DNA of 64,000 nucleotides from Roseibium porphyridii (GTDB taxonomy: Bacteria > Pseudomonadota > Alphaproteobacteria > Rhizobiales > Stappiaceae): assembly GCF_026191725.2 (NCBI RefSeq), contig NZ_CP120863.1:5126001-5190000 (forward strand), in the 5' to 3' direction. This document shows, one piece after another, positions 55,210 through 64,000 of the stretch (within the stretch, counting starts at the first letter, position 1; every line of letters starts with the position of its first letter). The notes beneath the pieces are model-generated. The model did no database searches. It was not told the DNA's origin and saw only the letters and a program-made list of their open reading frames with translations. Made by a program: the position numbers and the translations under genes.

Positions 55210-56655
55210 CTATCCAAATTTGCGCAGCAAACCGATTGCGCGGCGCACCCAAACATTTTTCGGTGCATCCGCATAGTAGGAAATTGCGGCGCGGCGCACC
55301 AGCTCTCCCAGGGTCGGATAAGGTGAGATAAACCCGGCAAGATCTTTCATCGCCATCTTTTTTGACACAGCCAGCGAAAGGAGGTTGACGATTTCCCCGG
55401 CCTGAGCACCGACGATATCGGCACCCAGCAGCCGCCCGCCGGGTCCGGCAATCAGCTTGAGCTTTCCGATCGTCTCCCCTTCGGCAAGAGCCCGGTCATT
55501 GCGGTCATATTCCGCCGTGAGCACTTTGATCTTGTCGCCATGCTTCTTGAGCGCGTCAGCTTCGCTGAGACCGACATGACCAAGTTCCGGAGAGGTGTAG
55601 GTAACCCACGGAACAACATCATCGTTCATGGCAATCGGCAACCTGAAGAGGATAGACCGAATGACAAGACCGGCCTGATATCCCGCCACATGGGTGAATT
55701 GCAGTCCACCGGCAACATCACCGATTGCATAGACCTTGCGGTTGGTCGTGCGCAGTCCCTTGTCAACCTTGATGCCGCGCCGGTCAAAGTCGATACCTGC
55801 CTGCTCCAATCCAAGATTGTCGACATTCGGACGGCGACCAGCGGCAACCAGCAAGTGGCTAGCCGAAACCTCGATCTCCTCACCCGATTTGGTCTTGCCT
55901 TTCACCGTCACACCAGCGTCCGTTTCGGAAACTGCTTCAACGCCGGTTTCTTCCAGGATTTCGACACCGTCGCTTTTCAGCTGCGCCAGCACGACCCCGG
56001 CAAGTTCCGCATCATCCTTGCCAAGAGCTTTTGCGGCCTCAAAGACAGTCACCTTCGCGCCCAGCCGCCTGTGCGCCTGGGCCATTTCCAACCCGATCGG
56101 GCCGCCGCCGATTATGACGAGGTGATCCGGCTTTTCGCGCAACTCGAAAAGCGTCTCATTGGTCAGGTAGGGGACGCCGTCCAGGCCGGGGATCGGAGGA
56201 ACAAGCGCGCTTGAGCCGGTTGCCACCACAAAACGGCGTGCCTTGATTTCCGTCTCCCCTGAAACAACTGTGTCGGGCGCAGTAAATCTTGCCTCGTCGC
56301 GCAGAACCGTCACACCCAGGCCCTCGAACCTTTCTTGCGAATCGTGAGGCTCGATTGCGGCGATGACATTGCGGACATGATCGTTTGCCTCGGCAAACTC
56401 AATGGTCGGTGGTGTGCCTGCATGGACGCCAAATTTTTCGCCCTTGACGTTTGCCTGCGCCGCCTTGCCGGCGGCAATCAGCGCCTTTGACGGTACGCAG
56501 CCATAGTTCAGGCAATCACCGCCCATCAGGCCCTTTTCGATGAGAACAACGTCGACCCCGAATGCAGCTGCAGCGGCCGCAACCGACAGGCCACCGGAAC
56601 CGGCACCGATCACACAAATATCCGGGGTCAGCACATTCGCCATATCAGTATCCAT
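55210..56655 (-). CDS. Pyridine nucleotide-disulfide oxidoreductase (Lpd/MerA-like)
   Basis: 481 residues; ATG at 56643 is an alternative start. FAD-binding VIGAGSGGLSVAAAAAAFG, redox-active disulfide GGDCLNYGCVPSKAL, NAD-binding IIGGGPIGLEMAQAHRRLG, and a dimer domain at the C-terminus. It resembles dihydrolipoamide dehydrogenase and mercuric reductase, but lacks a MerA metal-binding N-terminus and the C-terminal Cys pair. It lies next to a TVP38 membrane protein, a pairing often seen in proteobacteria. Confidence 0.87.
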   Translation of the reverse strand: MDTDMANVLTPDICVIGAGSGGLSVAAAAAAFGVDVVLIEKGLMGGDCLNYGCVPSKALIAAGKAAQANVKGEKFGVHAGTPPTIEFAEANDHVRNVIAAIEPHDSQERFEGLGVTVLRDEARFTAPDTVVSGETEIKARRFVVATGSSALVPPIPGLDGVPYLTNETLFELREKPDHLVIIGGGPIGLEMAQAHRRLGAKVTVFEAAKALGKDDAELAGVVLAQLKSDGVEILEETGVEAVSETDAGVTVKGKTKSGEEIEVSASHLLVAAGRRPNVDNLGLEQAGIDFDRRGIKVDKGLRTTNRKVYAIGDVAGGLQFTHVAGYQAGLVIRSILFRLPIAMNDDVVPWVTYTSPELGHVGLSEADALKKHGDKIKVLTAEYDRNDRALAEGETIGKLKLIAGPGGRLLGADIVGAQAGEIVNLLSLAVSKKMAMKDLAGFISPYPTLGELVRRAAISYYADAPKNVWVRRAIGLLRKFG

Positions 56656-56778
56656 TTAATTGAGTTTTTATTGCCCTGGCTAGGGTGGGAGGGATCAAGC
56701 CGTGTACTTGGTGCTCGGCACGATCTGGTCGGCATGCCCGAAAGGCCTGGCTCGGTTTTTCATCCGGGATCCGCTTTC

Positions 56779-57588
56779 TCACCGCCCGCGCAATTTCTTC
56801 ATGACAACGGGAATGAGGCTGGCCAGTCCGAGGGCGAAAAAGGCGGCAAGCAACTGCGGTGTCACGAGTGCGGAAATATCGACCTGGCATGTGCCGGCAG
56901 CTGCACAGCCGGGATCCGCAGCCTCCTGGGCTTCGATGACACTGTCGAGCCCGGACCCGATAAAGGCGAAGGCAAAAGTGCCCGGAACGATACCAATAAA
57001 GGTCGCCAGCGCGTAAGACGGCAAAGCCATCTGAAAGATCGCCGGCGCAATATTGACAAGCCAGAAGGGGAAAAGGGGTGTCAGCCGCAGGAACAGGAGA
57101 TAGTTGAAGGCGTCCTTGCGAAACCCTTCGGCAAGTTTCGACAAGAACGGCCCTGCACGTTTGGTCAGAACCTCGCCGATCGATGAACGGGCCACGAGAA
57201 ACAGCGCGCAGGCACCGATCGTGGCGCCAAAGACCGTTGCAAAGCCACCGACTATCCAGCCGAACAGAAAGCCACCGGCAATCGTCAGGAGCGATGCACC
57301 GGGAAAGGAAAGTGCAACAGCAATGGTGTAGATCGCGACATAGGCGAGAATCGCCAGAACGATGTTCTGGTCGACGAAGGCCGCAAGTTCCTGTCGCTCC
57401 ATGATCAGGTTGGACAAGGTCAACTGCTTGTGCAGCCCTTGCGAAAATGCCAGCACCATCAGTCCAACGAGCACGGCAACCGGAAGCCATCTCTTGACGG
57501 ACGCGAACACAGAACGATCCGCCGTTGAAACGACTGGCGGGTCCTGGTCCTTTTCTGCTGTCATGGTTTTGGCCTCGTCCCCCGACAT
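56779..57588 (-). CDS. TVP38/TMEM64-family membrane protein
   Basis: 269 residues with about six hydrophobic segments. The VTT/SNARE-associated domain motif is seen in SFPGASLLTIAGGFLFGWIVGGFATVFGATIGACALFLVAR and the reentrant FLRLTPLFPFWLVNIAPAIFQM. By family knowledge these are DedA-like proteins, some implicated in lipid scrambling. It precedes the disulfide oxidoreductase on the same strand. A competing frame at 56645-57490 is a shadow. Confidence 0.87.
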   Translation of the reverse strand: MSGDEAKTMTAEKDQDPPVVSTADRSVFASVKRWLPVAVLVGLMVLAFSQGLHKQLTLSNLIMERQELAAFVDQNIVLAILAYVAIYTIAVALSFPGASLLTIAGGFLFGWIVGGFATVFGATIGACALFLVARSSIGEVLTKRAGPFLSKLAEGFRKDAFNYLLFLRLTPLFPFWLVNIAPAIFQMALPSYALATFIGIVPGTFAFAFIGSGLDSVIEAQEAADPGCAAAGTCQVDISALVTPQLLAAFFALGLASLIPVVMKKLRGR

Positions 57589-57921
57589 ACCTGTTCCTGC
57601 TTTATCTTTTTTGCTGGGCGCTTGCCCGTGACTTGTTACAAATATGCAGATGTACCTTAAATCTTCTAAAAAGAAGCGTGGATCACCGATAAGTGACGCT
57701 TTCCCGCCTTCGGTTCACCTGTACGTGATCGGGTGAATTTCTTCAGAATTTTGACACGCAAAGTTGACTTGCGGCTGCATGGACCGTATAAGCGCGCTCG
57801 ATCGGGACATGCATTCGGACCCAAGGCTTATAGAGCCGCGCTCTTCAAGCGCTTCGAGTGCTTCCTCCATAGAATTTATAAATGAACAAGGGCCGCGCAG
57901 TAAGCAGCGCGGGGAAGAACA
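57589..57921. other. Intergenic region upstream of rpmH
   Basis: 333 bp between the divergent TVP38 and rpmH genes. It holds a good sigma70 promoter facing rpmH and a leader of about 120 nt. No DnaA boxes or origin-like features were seen. Confidence 0.55.
57764..57792 (+). promoter_or_regulatory. rpmH-rnpA-yidC promoter
   Basis: TTGACT and TATAAG separated by 17 bp. A second TTGACA lies 13 bp upstream but lacks a matching -10. Transcription would start near 57800, leaving a leader of about 120 nt before rpmH. Confidence 0.65.
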
Positions 57922-58056
57922 ATGAAGCGTACGTATCAACCGAGCCGTCTTGTCCGCAAGCGCCGCCACGGCTTCCGCGCACGTATGGCCACCAAAAACG
58001 GTCGTCAGGTGCTTGCTCGCCGCCGCGCAAAGGGCCGCAAGAGCCTTAGCGCTTAA
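57922..58056 (+). CDS. rpmH: 50S ribosomal protein L34
   Basis: 44 residues, [20 protein letters not shown] and on to GRKSLSA, a textbook L34 sequence and length. It is part of the large ribosomal subunit. GGGGAAG precedes the ATG. It leads the conserved rpmH-rnpA-yidC cluster. Confidence 0.98.
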   Translation: MKRTYQPSRLVRKRRHGFRARMATKNGRQVLARRRAKGRKSLSA

Positions 58057-58115
58057 TCGGCGCCCTGCCCGCAGCGCGCCGGGTTGGCGGCGTCTGCCAA
58101 CACCAATCCGCGGCT

Positions 58116-58517
58116 ATGGACACACTTAAAAAGCGCTCCGAATTCCTGGCGGTCGCCAAAGGCGGCCGGCTGGGTCGGCGCGCTTTTGTCGTTCAGGGGC
58201 TGGAGCGAAAGAGCAATGATGCACCGCGTGTGGGCTACACGGTCACGAAGAAGACCGGTAATTCCGTCGCACGCAGCCGGATCAAAAGGCGCCTCAGGGC
58301 GGCCATTGCCGAGCTCGACACCAAAGAAATTCCGCAAAACGCCGATTTTGTGCTGGTTGCACGCTCAAGTGCGCTCACTCTTCCCTTTCAAAATCTCGTT
58401 GCAGACCTTAAATCTGGCCTAGGCCAAGTCTTGGATCCGGGGACGCCACGCGGACGGGGAAAGCCGCGCCGGGGACCAAAGCAAGCGCAAACGACATCGC
58501 GCAGGAAACAGGGGTAA
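58116..58517 (+). CDS. rnpA: Ribonuclease P protein component
   Basis: 133 residues. It matures the 5' ends of tRNAs together with RNase P RNA. The family signature is SVARSRIKRRLRAA (variant of the RNR motif), after the typical FLAVAKGGRLGRRAFVVQ start. The C-terminus is a basic tail. It starts 59 bp after rpmH and ends 6 bp before yidC. Confidence 0.95.
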   Translation: MDTLKKRSEFLAVAKGGRLGRRAFVVQGLERKSNDAPRVGYTVTKKTGNSVARSRIKRRLRAAIAELDTKEIPQNADFVLVARSSALTLPFQNLVADLKSGLGQVLDPGTPRGRGKPRRGPKQAQTTSRRKQG

Positions 58518-58523
58518 CTCCAG

Positions 58524-60359
58524 TTGACGTCAGATAACCGAAATACGATTCTCGCGGTCGTTCTGTCCCTGATTGTTCTGATTGGCTGGCAGATGTTCAT
58601 CGCCGTGCCTTATCAAGAACGCCAACAGGCAGACCTTGAGGCCCAGCAGCGCGCGCAAGGCACAAGCCAGACGGCAGCGACCGGAGTCAATCCGGATGCA
58701 CCGCAACCGTCAACGGCCACCCCAGGCGCCGGAACCACTGCGCCGGGTCAAACAGCGGGCGGGCAGGTCAATTTCGCCAATCGCGACCAGGCCCTTGCCG
58801 CTTCCCAGCGCGTGGTCATCGACACGCCCCGCCTTGAAGGATCGATCAGTCTGACCGGCGGCCGGCTGGATGACCTGCGTTTGAAGGACTATCACGAGAC
58901 AGTCGACAAGAGCAGCCCAACCATTGTGCTGTTTTCGCCCAAGGGCAGCCCCACGCCTTATTACACCGACTACGGCTGGGTCGCCGATCCGGGTGCCGAG
59001 GTCACACTCCCGGGACCTGACACGCTCTGGTCCGTTGAAGGCTCTGCATCCCTCACGCCAACCACGCCTCTTACGCTGTCCTGGGACAATGGCGAAGGCC
59101 TGACCTTCAAGCGGACCTATTCGGTCGACGAGAACTACATGTTCACCGTCGATCAATCCGTTGAGAACGCCTCGTCAAACGAGGTCACGCTCTATCCGTA
59201 TGGATTGATTGCCCGCAACGGCATTCCGGAAACCAGCGGCATCTGGATCCTGCATGAGGGGCTTCTCGGGGTCTTCGGTGAAGAAGGCCTTCAGGAAGTC
59301 GATTATTCCGACCTTGAAGACGAAGGCTCTGTCCGCCCGGCCAAAGTCGACCAGGGTTGGCTCGGCATCACCGACAAATACTGGGCCGCAACACTGATTC
59401 CCGTTCCGGGTCAGGAATTCCAACCCGGCTTCAGCCATTCGGCAGCGACCGGAAATTTCCAGGCCGACTATCTCGGCAATGGCGTGGTTGTTGCCGCAGG
59501 TGGCAGCGGAGAAACCAGCTCCTATCTCTTTGCAGGTGCCAAGGAGACCAAGCTCCTGGATGCTTACGAGGAAGCCCTCAGCATCAAGCAGTTCGAACTT
59601 CTGATCGACTGGGGCTGGTTCTACTTTCTGACCAAGCCGATGTTCTTTGCCATCGACTACTTCTTCCACCTGATCGGCAACTTCGGTGTGGCCATTCTCG
59701 TGGTGACGGTGTTGATCAAACTGGTCTTCTTCCCGCTCGCCAACAAGTCCTACGTGTCGATGAGCAAGATGAAACTTGTTCAGCCGCAGATGACCGAAAT
59801 ACGCGAAAAATACGCGGACGACCGTCAAAAGCAGCAGCAGGCATTAATGGAGCTCTACAAGCAGGAAAAGATCAACCCGTTGGCAGGCTGTCTGCCGATC
59901 CTGATTCAGATCCCCGTCTTCTTTGCGCTCTACAAGGTCCTGTTCGTCACGATCGAAATGCGCCATGCGCCCTTCTTCGGCTGGATCCAGGATCTTTCGG
60001 CGCCAGATCCGACCTCACTTTTCAATCTCTTCGGACTGATCCCCTGGGACCCACCGCAACTGCTTATGCTCGGCGTGTGGCCGCTGATCATGGGCATCAC
60101 CATGTTCGTCCAGATGAAAATGAACCCGGCTCCGCCCGATCCCACTCAGCAGATGATCTTCACCTGGATGCCTGTCGTGTTCACTTTCATGCTGGCATCT
60201 TTCCCAGCCGGACTGGTGATCTACTGGGCCTGGAACAACTCGCTCTCGATTGCCCAGCAATATGTGATCATGCGCCGGCAAGGTGCCAAAGTTGAGCTTT
60301 GGGACAATCTCGGCGCCATGTTCAAGAAAAAGAAACCGGCCGCAAACGACAAGAGCTAG
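58524..60359 (+). CDS. yidC: Membrane protein insertase YidC
   Basis: 611 residues starting at a TTG (58524); no in-frame ATG fits, and the protein begins [24 protein letters not shown] as in other alphaproteobacterial YidC. A periplasmic domain (about 60-360) is followed by five hydrophobic segments of the insertase core, including [40 protein letters not shown]. It inserts and folds inner-membrane proteins. Unusual start codon aside, it is complete. Confidence 0.96.
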   Translation: MTSDNRNTILAVVLSLIVLIGWQMFIAVPYQERQQADLEAQQRAQGTSQTAATGVNPDAPQPSTATPGAGTTAPGQTAGGQVNFANRDQALAASQRVVIDTPRLEGSISLTGGRLDDLRLKDYHETVDKSSPTIVLFSPKGSPTPYYTDYGWVADPGAEVTLPGPDTLWSVEGSASLTPTTPLTLSWDNGEGLTFKRTYSVDENYMFTVDQSVENASSNEVTLYPYGLIARNGIPETSGIWILHEGLLGVFGEEGLQEVDYSDLEDEGSVRPAKVDQGWLGITDKYWAATLIPVPGQEFQPGFSHSAATGNFQADYLGNGVVVAAGGSGETSSYLFAGAKETKLLDAYEEALSIKQFELLIDWGWFYFLTKPMFFAIDYFFHLIGNFGVAILVVTVLIKLVFFPLANKSYVSMSKMKLVQPQMTEIREKYADDRQKQQQALMELYKQEKINPLAGCLPILIQIPVFFALYKVLFVTIEMRHAPFFGWIQDLSAPDPTSLFNLFGLIPWDPPQLLMLGVWPLIMGITMFVQMKMNPAPPDPTQQMIFTWMPVVFTFMLASFPAGLVIYWAWNNSLSIAQQYVIMRRQGAKVELWDNLGAMFKKKKPAANDKS

Positions 60360-60395
60360 AGGGGCTGACAAGTCCTGGTTGAACTGCTAAACACC

Positions 60396-60425
60396 AAGGC
60401 CTCGCCAACTGGCGGGGCCTTTTTT
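60396..60425 (+). terminator. Terminator after yidC
   Basis: AAGGCCTCGCC pairs with GGCGGGGCCTT (one G-T pair) around AACT, then TTTTT. It separates the rpmH-rnpA-yidC unit from the acetyltransferase. Confidence 0.85.
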
Positions 60426-60560
60426 GTTCTTAGAGGAGTGCATCGACCAATGATCCGATGAAGCAAGACCTGACCAACAAGGCGAAGTCGCCGGCCGGCA
60501 GGTCGTCCGCGCAATCAGCGCAGTTCTCTCTTCCCTTGAATCTTGCCAATTGGAGGTCAC

Positions 60561-61241
60561 ATGCACGGCCCATCCCCTGATACACTTCATCCATTCAAAG
60601 GCGAACCGCACACGGTTTTCCTTAAAAACACGATCACGCGACCGAATATCGAGGTTGGCGACTATTCCTATTACCATGATGCACAGGACGCGACCGATTT
60701 TGAGAATCGCAACGTACGGTATCATTTTGAATTCATCGGTGACCGGTTGAAAATCGGCAGGTTCTGCGCGCTTGCACAGGGCACCACCTTCATCATGAAC
60801 GGCGCCAACCATGCGATGACCGGGTTTTCGACCTATCCCTTCCACATCTTTGATGAGGCCTGGCATGAGCAATTCGAACCGGGCAGCATTTTCGACCACC
60901 TGCGTGGTGATACGCTTGTTGAGAACGATGTCTGGTTCGGCACCAATGCCACGGTAATGCCAGGTGTCACAATTTGCTCAGGCGCTATCATAGGTGCCCA
61001 TTCCGTGGTCGCATCGGATGTGCCGCCCTACGCAATCGTCGTAGGCAACCCGGCACGCGTCGTCAGGCTTCGCTTTGACGAAGCAACAATTGAGCGACTG
61101 CTGGAAATTGCCTGGTGGAATTGGCCAATAGCCAAGGTCAGCCGGCATCTGAGAGCCATCTGGGGTGCCGACATTGCCGCCCTCGAACGCGCTGAGTGCG
61201 AGCCAGAAGGTGATCTCGACGTGAAAGCTGAAGCAGGGTAG
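60561..61241 (+). CDS. Hexapeptide-repeat acetyltransferase (Vat/CatB-related)
   Basis: 226 residues from ATG 60561 with GGAGGTC upstream. A left-handed beta-helix of hexapeptide repeats ([44 protein letters not shown]) with the family active-site His in [15 protein letters not shown]. The family includes streptogramin and chloramphenicol acetyltransferases, but most chromosomal members have other or unknown substrates, so resistance is not claimed. It sits between yidC and engB after a terminator. Confidence 0.85.
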   Translation: MHGPSPDTLHPFKGEPHTVFLKNTITRPNIEVGDYSYYHDAQDATDFENRNVRYHFEFIGDRLKIGRFCALAQGTTFIMNGANHAMTGFSTYPFHIFDEAWHEQFEPGSIFDHLRGDTLVENDVWFGTNATVMPGVTICSGAIIGAHSVVASDVPPYAIVVGNPARVVRLRFDEATIERLLEIAWWNWPIAKVSRHLRAIWGADIAALERAECEPEGDLDVKAEAG

Positions 61242-61251
61242 AAGGCCGGTC

Positions 61252-61899
61252 ATGACAGACGATCAAGACTTTTCTCCTGAAGATCTGGAGGCGGGCAGAT
61301 TGCTTTTTGCTCGCCCCTGGGAGTTTCTGACCAGCGTAACCGACATGGCCAATCTGCCGGATGCGGCGGAAGCGGAAATTGCATTTGCAGGACGCTCCAA
61401 TGTGGGCAAATCCAGCCTGATCAACGCCCTGACGGGGCGAAAGGGACTGGCACGGACATCGTCGACGCCCGGGCGAACCCAGATGCTGAACTTCTTTGTC
61501 GCGCCGGACACACCACTGACGATCGTCGACATGCCCGGCTATGGTTATGCCCAAGCGCCCAAGGAGCTTGTCGAAGCCTGGACCCAACTCGTGTTTTCCT
61601 ACCTCAGGGGCCGCCCTAACCTTCGCCGGGTCATCCTGTTGATCGACAGCCGCCACGGCATCAAGAAAAACGACCTTGAAGCGATGGACCTGCTCGACAA
61701 GGCAGCTGTTGTCTATCAGGTGGTTCTGACCAAGGCTGACAAGATCAAGCCTCCACAGCTGAAACGTCTGATCGCCGACACCCAGGCCGCCCTTGCAAAA
61801 CGCGTTGCCGCGCACCCGCAGATCATCGCCACATCTTCAGAGAAGAACCACGGGGTCGATGAGCTGCGCGCCGAACTCTGCCTGCTGGCCAATCAATAG
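61252..61899 (+). CDS. engB: Ribosome biogenesis GTPase EngB (YihA/YsxC)
   Basis: 215 residues. P-loop [14 protein letters not shown], switch [13 protein letters not shown] and TKADK motifs of the TrmE-Era-EngA-EngB family. It aids assembly of the large ribosomal subunit. It starts 10 bp after the acetyltransferase, so the two may be co-transcribed. Confidence 0.96.
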   Translation: MTDDQDFSPEDLEAGRLLFARPWEFLTSVTDMANLPDAAEAEIAFAGRSNVGKSSLINALTGRKGLARTSSTPGRTQMLNFFVAPDTPLTIVDMPGYGYAQAPKELVEAWTQLVFSYLRGRPNLRRVILLIDSRHGIKKNDLEAMDLLDKAAVVYQVVLTKADKIKPPQLKRLIADTQAALAKRVAAHPQIIATSSEKNHGVDELRAELCLLANQ

Positions 61900-62017
61900 T
61901 AACAGCACGATTGTGCCGCCAAGCACGCGGAGCTGGAGATTGTGAACACCCGGCAAACCAGCTATAGCAGGGATCCTTCGCGTTCCGTTCCGAGAAGTTG
62001 TTGAGTATTCCACACCT

Positions 62018-62905
62018 ATGACCACCCCCGAAACCGCCAATCGCGCTCATATCATTGCTCACGCGCTGCCCTATATGCAGCGCTACGACAACAAGACCGT
62101 TGTCGTGAAATATGGCGGCCACGCCATGGGTGATCCCGAGTTGGGCCAGGCGTTTGCGCGCGACATTACATTGCTGCGCCAATCAGGCGTCAATCCGGTC
62201 GTGGTTCATGGGGGCGGCCCGCAGATCGGCAAGATGCTGCAAAGGCTCAACATCGTCAGCGAATTCAAGGGCGGCCTGAGGGTCACCGACAAGGCAACGG
62301 TTGAAGTTGTTGAAATGGTGCTCGCCGGTGCCATCAACAAAGAAATCGTTCAAATGATCAACTCCGAGGGTGGCCGGGCCGTCGGATTATGCGGCAAGGA
62401 CGGAAATCTCGTAACGGCGCGCAAACTGCAGCGAACCGTGGTCGATCCCGACAGCAATATCGAAAGCGTTGTGGATCTGGGTTTTGTCGGCGAACCGGCC
62501 AATGTGAATCCGACAGTACTCAGGCTGGTTCTGAAGGAAGATATCATTCCGGTCATAGCACCGGTTGCCCCGGGTGAGGACGGAGAAACCTACAACATCA
62601 ATGCCGACACCGCAGCCGGTGCTATCGCCGGGGCGCTGAATGCCACGCGTCTGCTGTTCCTGACAGATGTGCCGGGCGTTCTCGACAAGGACGGCAAGCT
62701 TATCAAACAGCTGACGGTCGCCAATGCTCGGGCGTTGATCGCCGACGGCACGATTTCAGGCGGCATGATACCCAAGGTCGAAACCTGCATTGAAGCGCTC
62801 GACCGGGGCGTGGAAGGGGTTGTGATTCTGAACGGCAAGGTTTCGCATGCTGTGCTTCTGGAGCTGTTCACAGATGGCGGCGCCGGAACGTTGATCAAAC
62901 CGTGA
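62018..62905 (+). CDS. argB: Acetylglutamate kinase
   Basis: 295 residues. Amino-acid kinase motifs [12 protein letters not shown] and [13 protein letters not shown] near the N-terminus and the C-terminal [14 protein letters not shown] are typical. It phosphorylates N-acetylglutamate in arginine synthesis. The stop overlaps the GTG start of the next gene. Confidence 0.97.
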   Translation: MTTPETANRAHIIAHALPYMQRYDNKTVVVKYGGHAMGDPELGQAFARDITLLRQSGVNPVVVHGGGPQIGKMLQRLNIVSEFKGGLRVTDKATVEVVEMVLAGAINKEIVQMINSEGGRAVGLCGKDGNLVTARKLQRTVVDPDSNIESVVDLGFVGEPANVNPTVLRLVLKEDIIPVIAPVAPGEDGETYNINADTAAGAIAGALNATRLLFLTDVPGVLDKDGKLIKQLTVANARALIADGTISGGMIPKVETCIEALDRGVEGVVILNGKVSHAVLLELFTDGGAGTLIKP

Positions 62906-63651
62906 CGGGAAAACGCCCCCTGCCCCATGAGGGCCCGCACGCGCACCGTCATGACCTCCGCCTCTTTCAGGGAGTCGAAGCCTGGATCTTTGATCTCGAT
63001 AACACGCTTTATCCCCATGATGCGGACCTGTTCTCGCAGATCAACGAACAGATCGCGCAGTTTGTTCAAGACCTGCTGGGACTTCCGCGTGAGGAGGCGA
63101 TGGCGCACCAGAAAGCGCTTTATCACGCACATGGAACGACGCTGCGTGGCCTGATGAGCGAGCACAGCATCGACCCTGATGCCTATCTCCGCTTCGTTCA
63201 TGACATTGATTATTCAAACCTGGCGCCGAACCCAGAACTCGGTGGCGCGATTGAAGCCTTGCCGGGCAAGAAGTTCATTTTCACCAATGGCGACCGCCCG
63301 CATGCGGAGCGAACCGCAGCTGCACTTGGCATTTCCGATCATTTTGAAGATATCTTCGACATTGTGTCAGCGGACCTGATTCCGAAACCAAACCGGGAAA
63401 CCTACGACAAGTTTCTGGAGCGAACCGGCGTGTCGTCTGCCCGCTCAGCCATGTTCGAGGACCTTTCAAAGAACCTGAAAGTGCCGCACCAACTCGGCAT
63501 GTGCACGACACTGATCGTGCCAACCGGTTCCAGGGAACTCTTTCGCGAAAGTTGGGACATGGAAGGCGATCCCTATCCGCACGTGGACTTCGCTACCGAT
63601 GATCTGACCGGATTCTTAAAATCCGTCCTGGGTGCTCTGGCACAAGCCTGA
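62902..63651 (+). CDS. HAD-family pyrimidine 5'-nucleotidase-like hydrolase
   Basis: 249 residues from a GTG overlapping the argB stop (GTGA). HAD motif [17 protein letters not shown], motif [14 protein letters not shown] and motif III/IV NLKVP...EDLSKN region match the SDT1/pyrimidine 5'-nucleotidase branch. It dephosphorylates a nucleotide or other small phosphate. The argB-HAD pairing is common in Rhizobiales. Confidence 0.87.
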   Translation: MTGKRPLPHEGPHAHRHDLRLFQGVEAWIFDLDNTLYPHDADLFSQINEQIAQFVQDLLGLPREEAMAHQKALYHAHGTTLRGLMSEHSIDPDAYLRFVHDIDYSNLAPNPELGGAIEALPGKKFIFTNGDRPHAERTAAALGISDHFEDIFDIVSADLIPKPNRETYDKFLERTGVSSARSAMFEDLSKNLKVPHQLGMCTTLIVPTGSRELFRESWDMEGDPYPHVDFATDDLTGFLKSVLGALAQA

Positions 63652-63688
63652 TCTGCGGCTCTGGTGGTCAGGTGCCAACTTCGTTAGA

Positions 63689-63703
63689 TTGAGGAAAACT
63701 CAA
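63689..63703. promoter_or_regulatory. Possible LysR-type site
   Basis: TTGAG-GAAAA-CTCAA, a perfect inverted repeat 20 bp before the LysR start codon. Its symmetry suits LysR binding, but its position so near the start makes it tentative. Confidence 0.35.
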
Positions 63704-63722
63704 CGACGGAGTTCAACCGCTC

Positions 63723-64000
63723 ATGGCGTCCCTGCGCGCACTTCACGCCTTTTCCCTGTTGGCCCGCCATGGCCGCGCCGCTATGGCAGCGGAAAAACTC
63801 GGTGTCTCTCCCTCCGCATTGTCACACCTGATGCGCAAGCTTGAGAGTGAGCTTGGCGCGACACTCGTCAATCGGGATGGGCGCGGCCTGACACTGACGG
63901 AGGAAGGGCAACGGCTTGCACTGAGCCTTGGTGATGCGTTCGACCGCATTGAAGAGGCCGTCGACAGTTTCAAGCGGCGTGGACGTACCGAACTCAGGAT
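63723..64000 (+). CDS. LysR-family regulator (truncated by window end)
   Basis: The first 92 residues are in view and the frame runs off the window. LysR HTH: ALHAFSLLARHGRAAMAAEKLGVSPSALSHLMRKLESELGATLVNRDGRGLTLTEEGQRL. The ligand domain and target are not visible. Confidence 0.85.
   Translation, partial: MASLRALHAFSLLARHGRAAMAAEKLGVSPSALSHLMRKLESELGATLVNRDGRGLTLTEEGQRLALSLGDAFDRIEEAVDSFKRRGRTELR

Noticed and set aside
56645..57490. A 281-codon frame overlapping the TVP38 gene on the same strand
   Set aside because: Cys/Arg-rich translation typical of a shifted frame; the TVP38 frame has coherent membrane segments.
60561..61241. Calling the acetyltransferase a chloramphenicol or streptogramin resistance gene
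   Set aside because: The family is broad and chromosomal members commonly have other substrates; nothing in the sequence proves resistance.
1..64000. CRISPR array, prophage, replication origin or ribosomal RNA
   Set aside because: No regularly spaced repeats, phage structural genes, DnaA-box cluster or rRNA sequence was seen in the window.

Overview
The window looks like chromosomal DNA of a marine or host-associated alphaproteobacterium of the Rhizobiales, probably Stappiaceae (Roseibium/Labrenzia-like). This is inferred from the core order rpmH-rnpA-yidC-engB-argB-HAD nucleotidase, a RirA-type iron regulator, a BA14K-family protein, a choline ABC transporter of the rhizobial Cho type, and high-GC codon use. 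No database search was run; all family calls come from motifs and length.

Layout. 1-5 kb: glycosyltransferase, a degenerate receiver/HD-GYP protein, a flavoprotein, a UPF0178 protein, BA14K, a cold-shock protein, and a possible small RNA. 5-12 kb: a complete choline-to-glycine-betaine unit, with choXWV divergent from betI-betA-betB and a BetI-like operator between them. 12-14.6 kb: a class III nucleotidyl cyclase, hemP and rirA, with an iron-responsive palindrome that may also drive a small RNA. 14.6-24 kb: GH43 xylosidase with a LacI regulator, a second flavoprotein, GNAT, and a livGFHMK operon. 24.6-30.8 kb: signalling genes (PAS-GGDEF-EAL, a membrane cyclase downstream of sdaA, a SnoaL-LuxR regulator with a coupled small protein). 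30.9-42 kb: a catabolic/uptake region around an RpiR regulator (GntR, FAD oxidoreductase, anmK, class III aminotransferase, Fbp-type ABC importer, histidine phosphatase, cation/Ca antiporter). 42-47 kb: AraC and TetR regulators and a VIT/VWA surface protein paired with a rhombosortase.

47-53.4 kb is an accessory, visibly AT-richer stretch. It holds a tightly overlapped three-gene operon (MerR-like HTH, adenine DNA methyltransferase-like protein, PIN nuclease) behind a perfect 17-bp palindrome. It also has an IS6-family transposase remnant, a TRAP dctP whose dctQ is cut after 16 codons, dispersed intergenic repeats on both flanks, and tRNA-Arg(ACG) at the right edge. 53.7-64 kb returns to core genes: histidine kinase, disulfide oxidoreductase plus TVP38 protein, then rpmH-rnpA-yidC, an inserted hexapeptide acetyltransferase, engB, argB, a HAD nucleotidase and a truncated LysR.

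The items most worth a second look are the HTH-methyltransferase-PIN operon, the GlyGly-CTERM/rhombosortase pair, and the candidate iron-controlled small RNA beside hemP/rirA.
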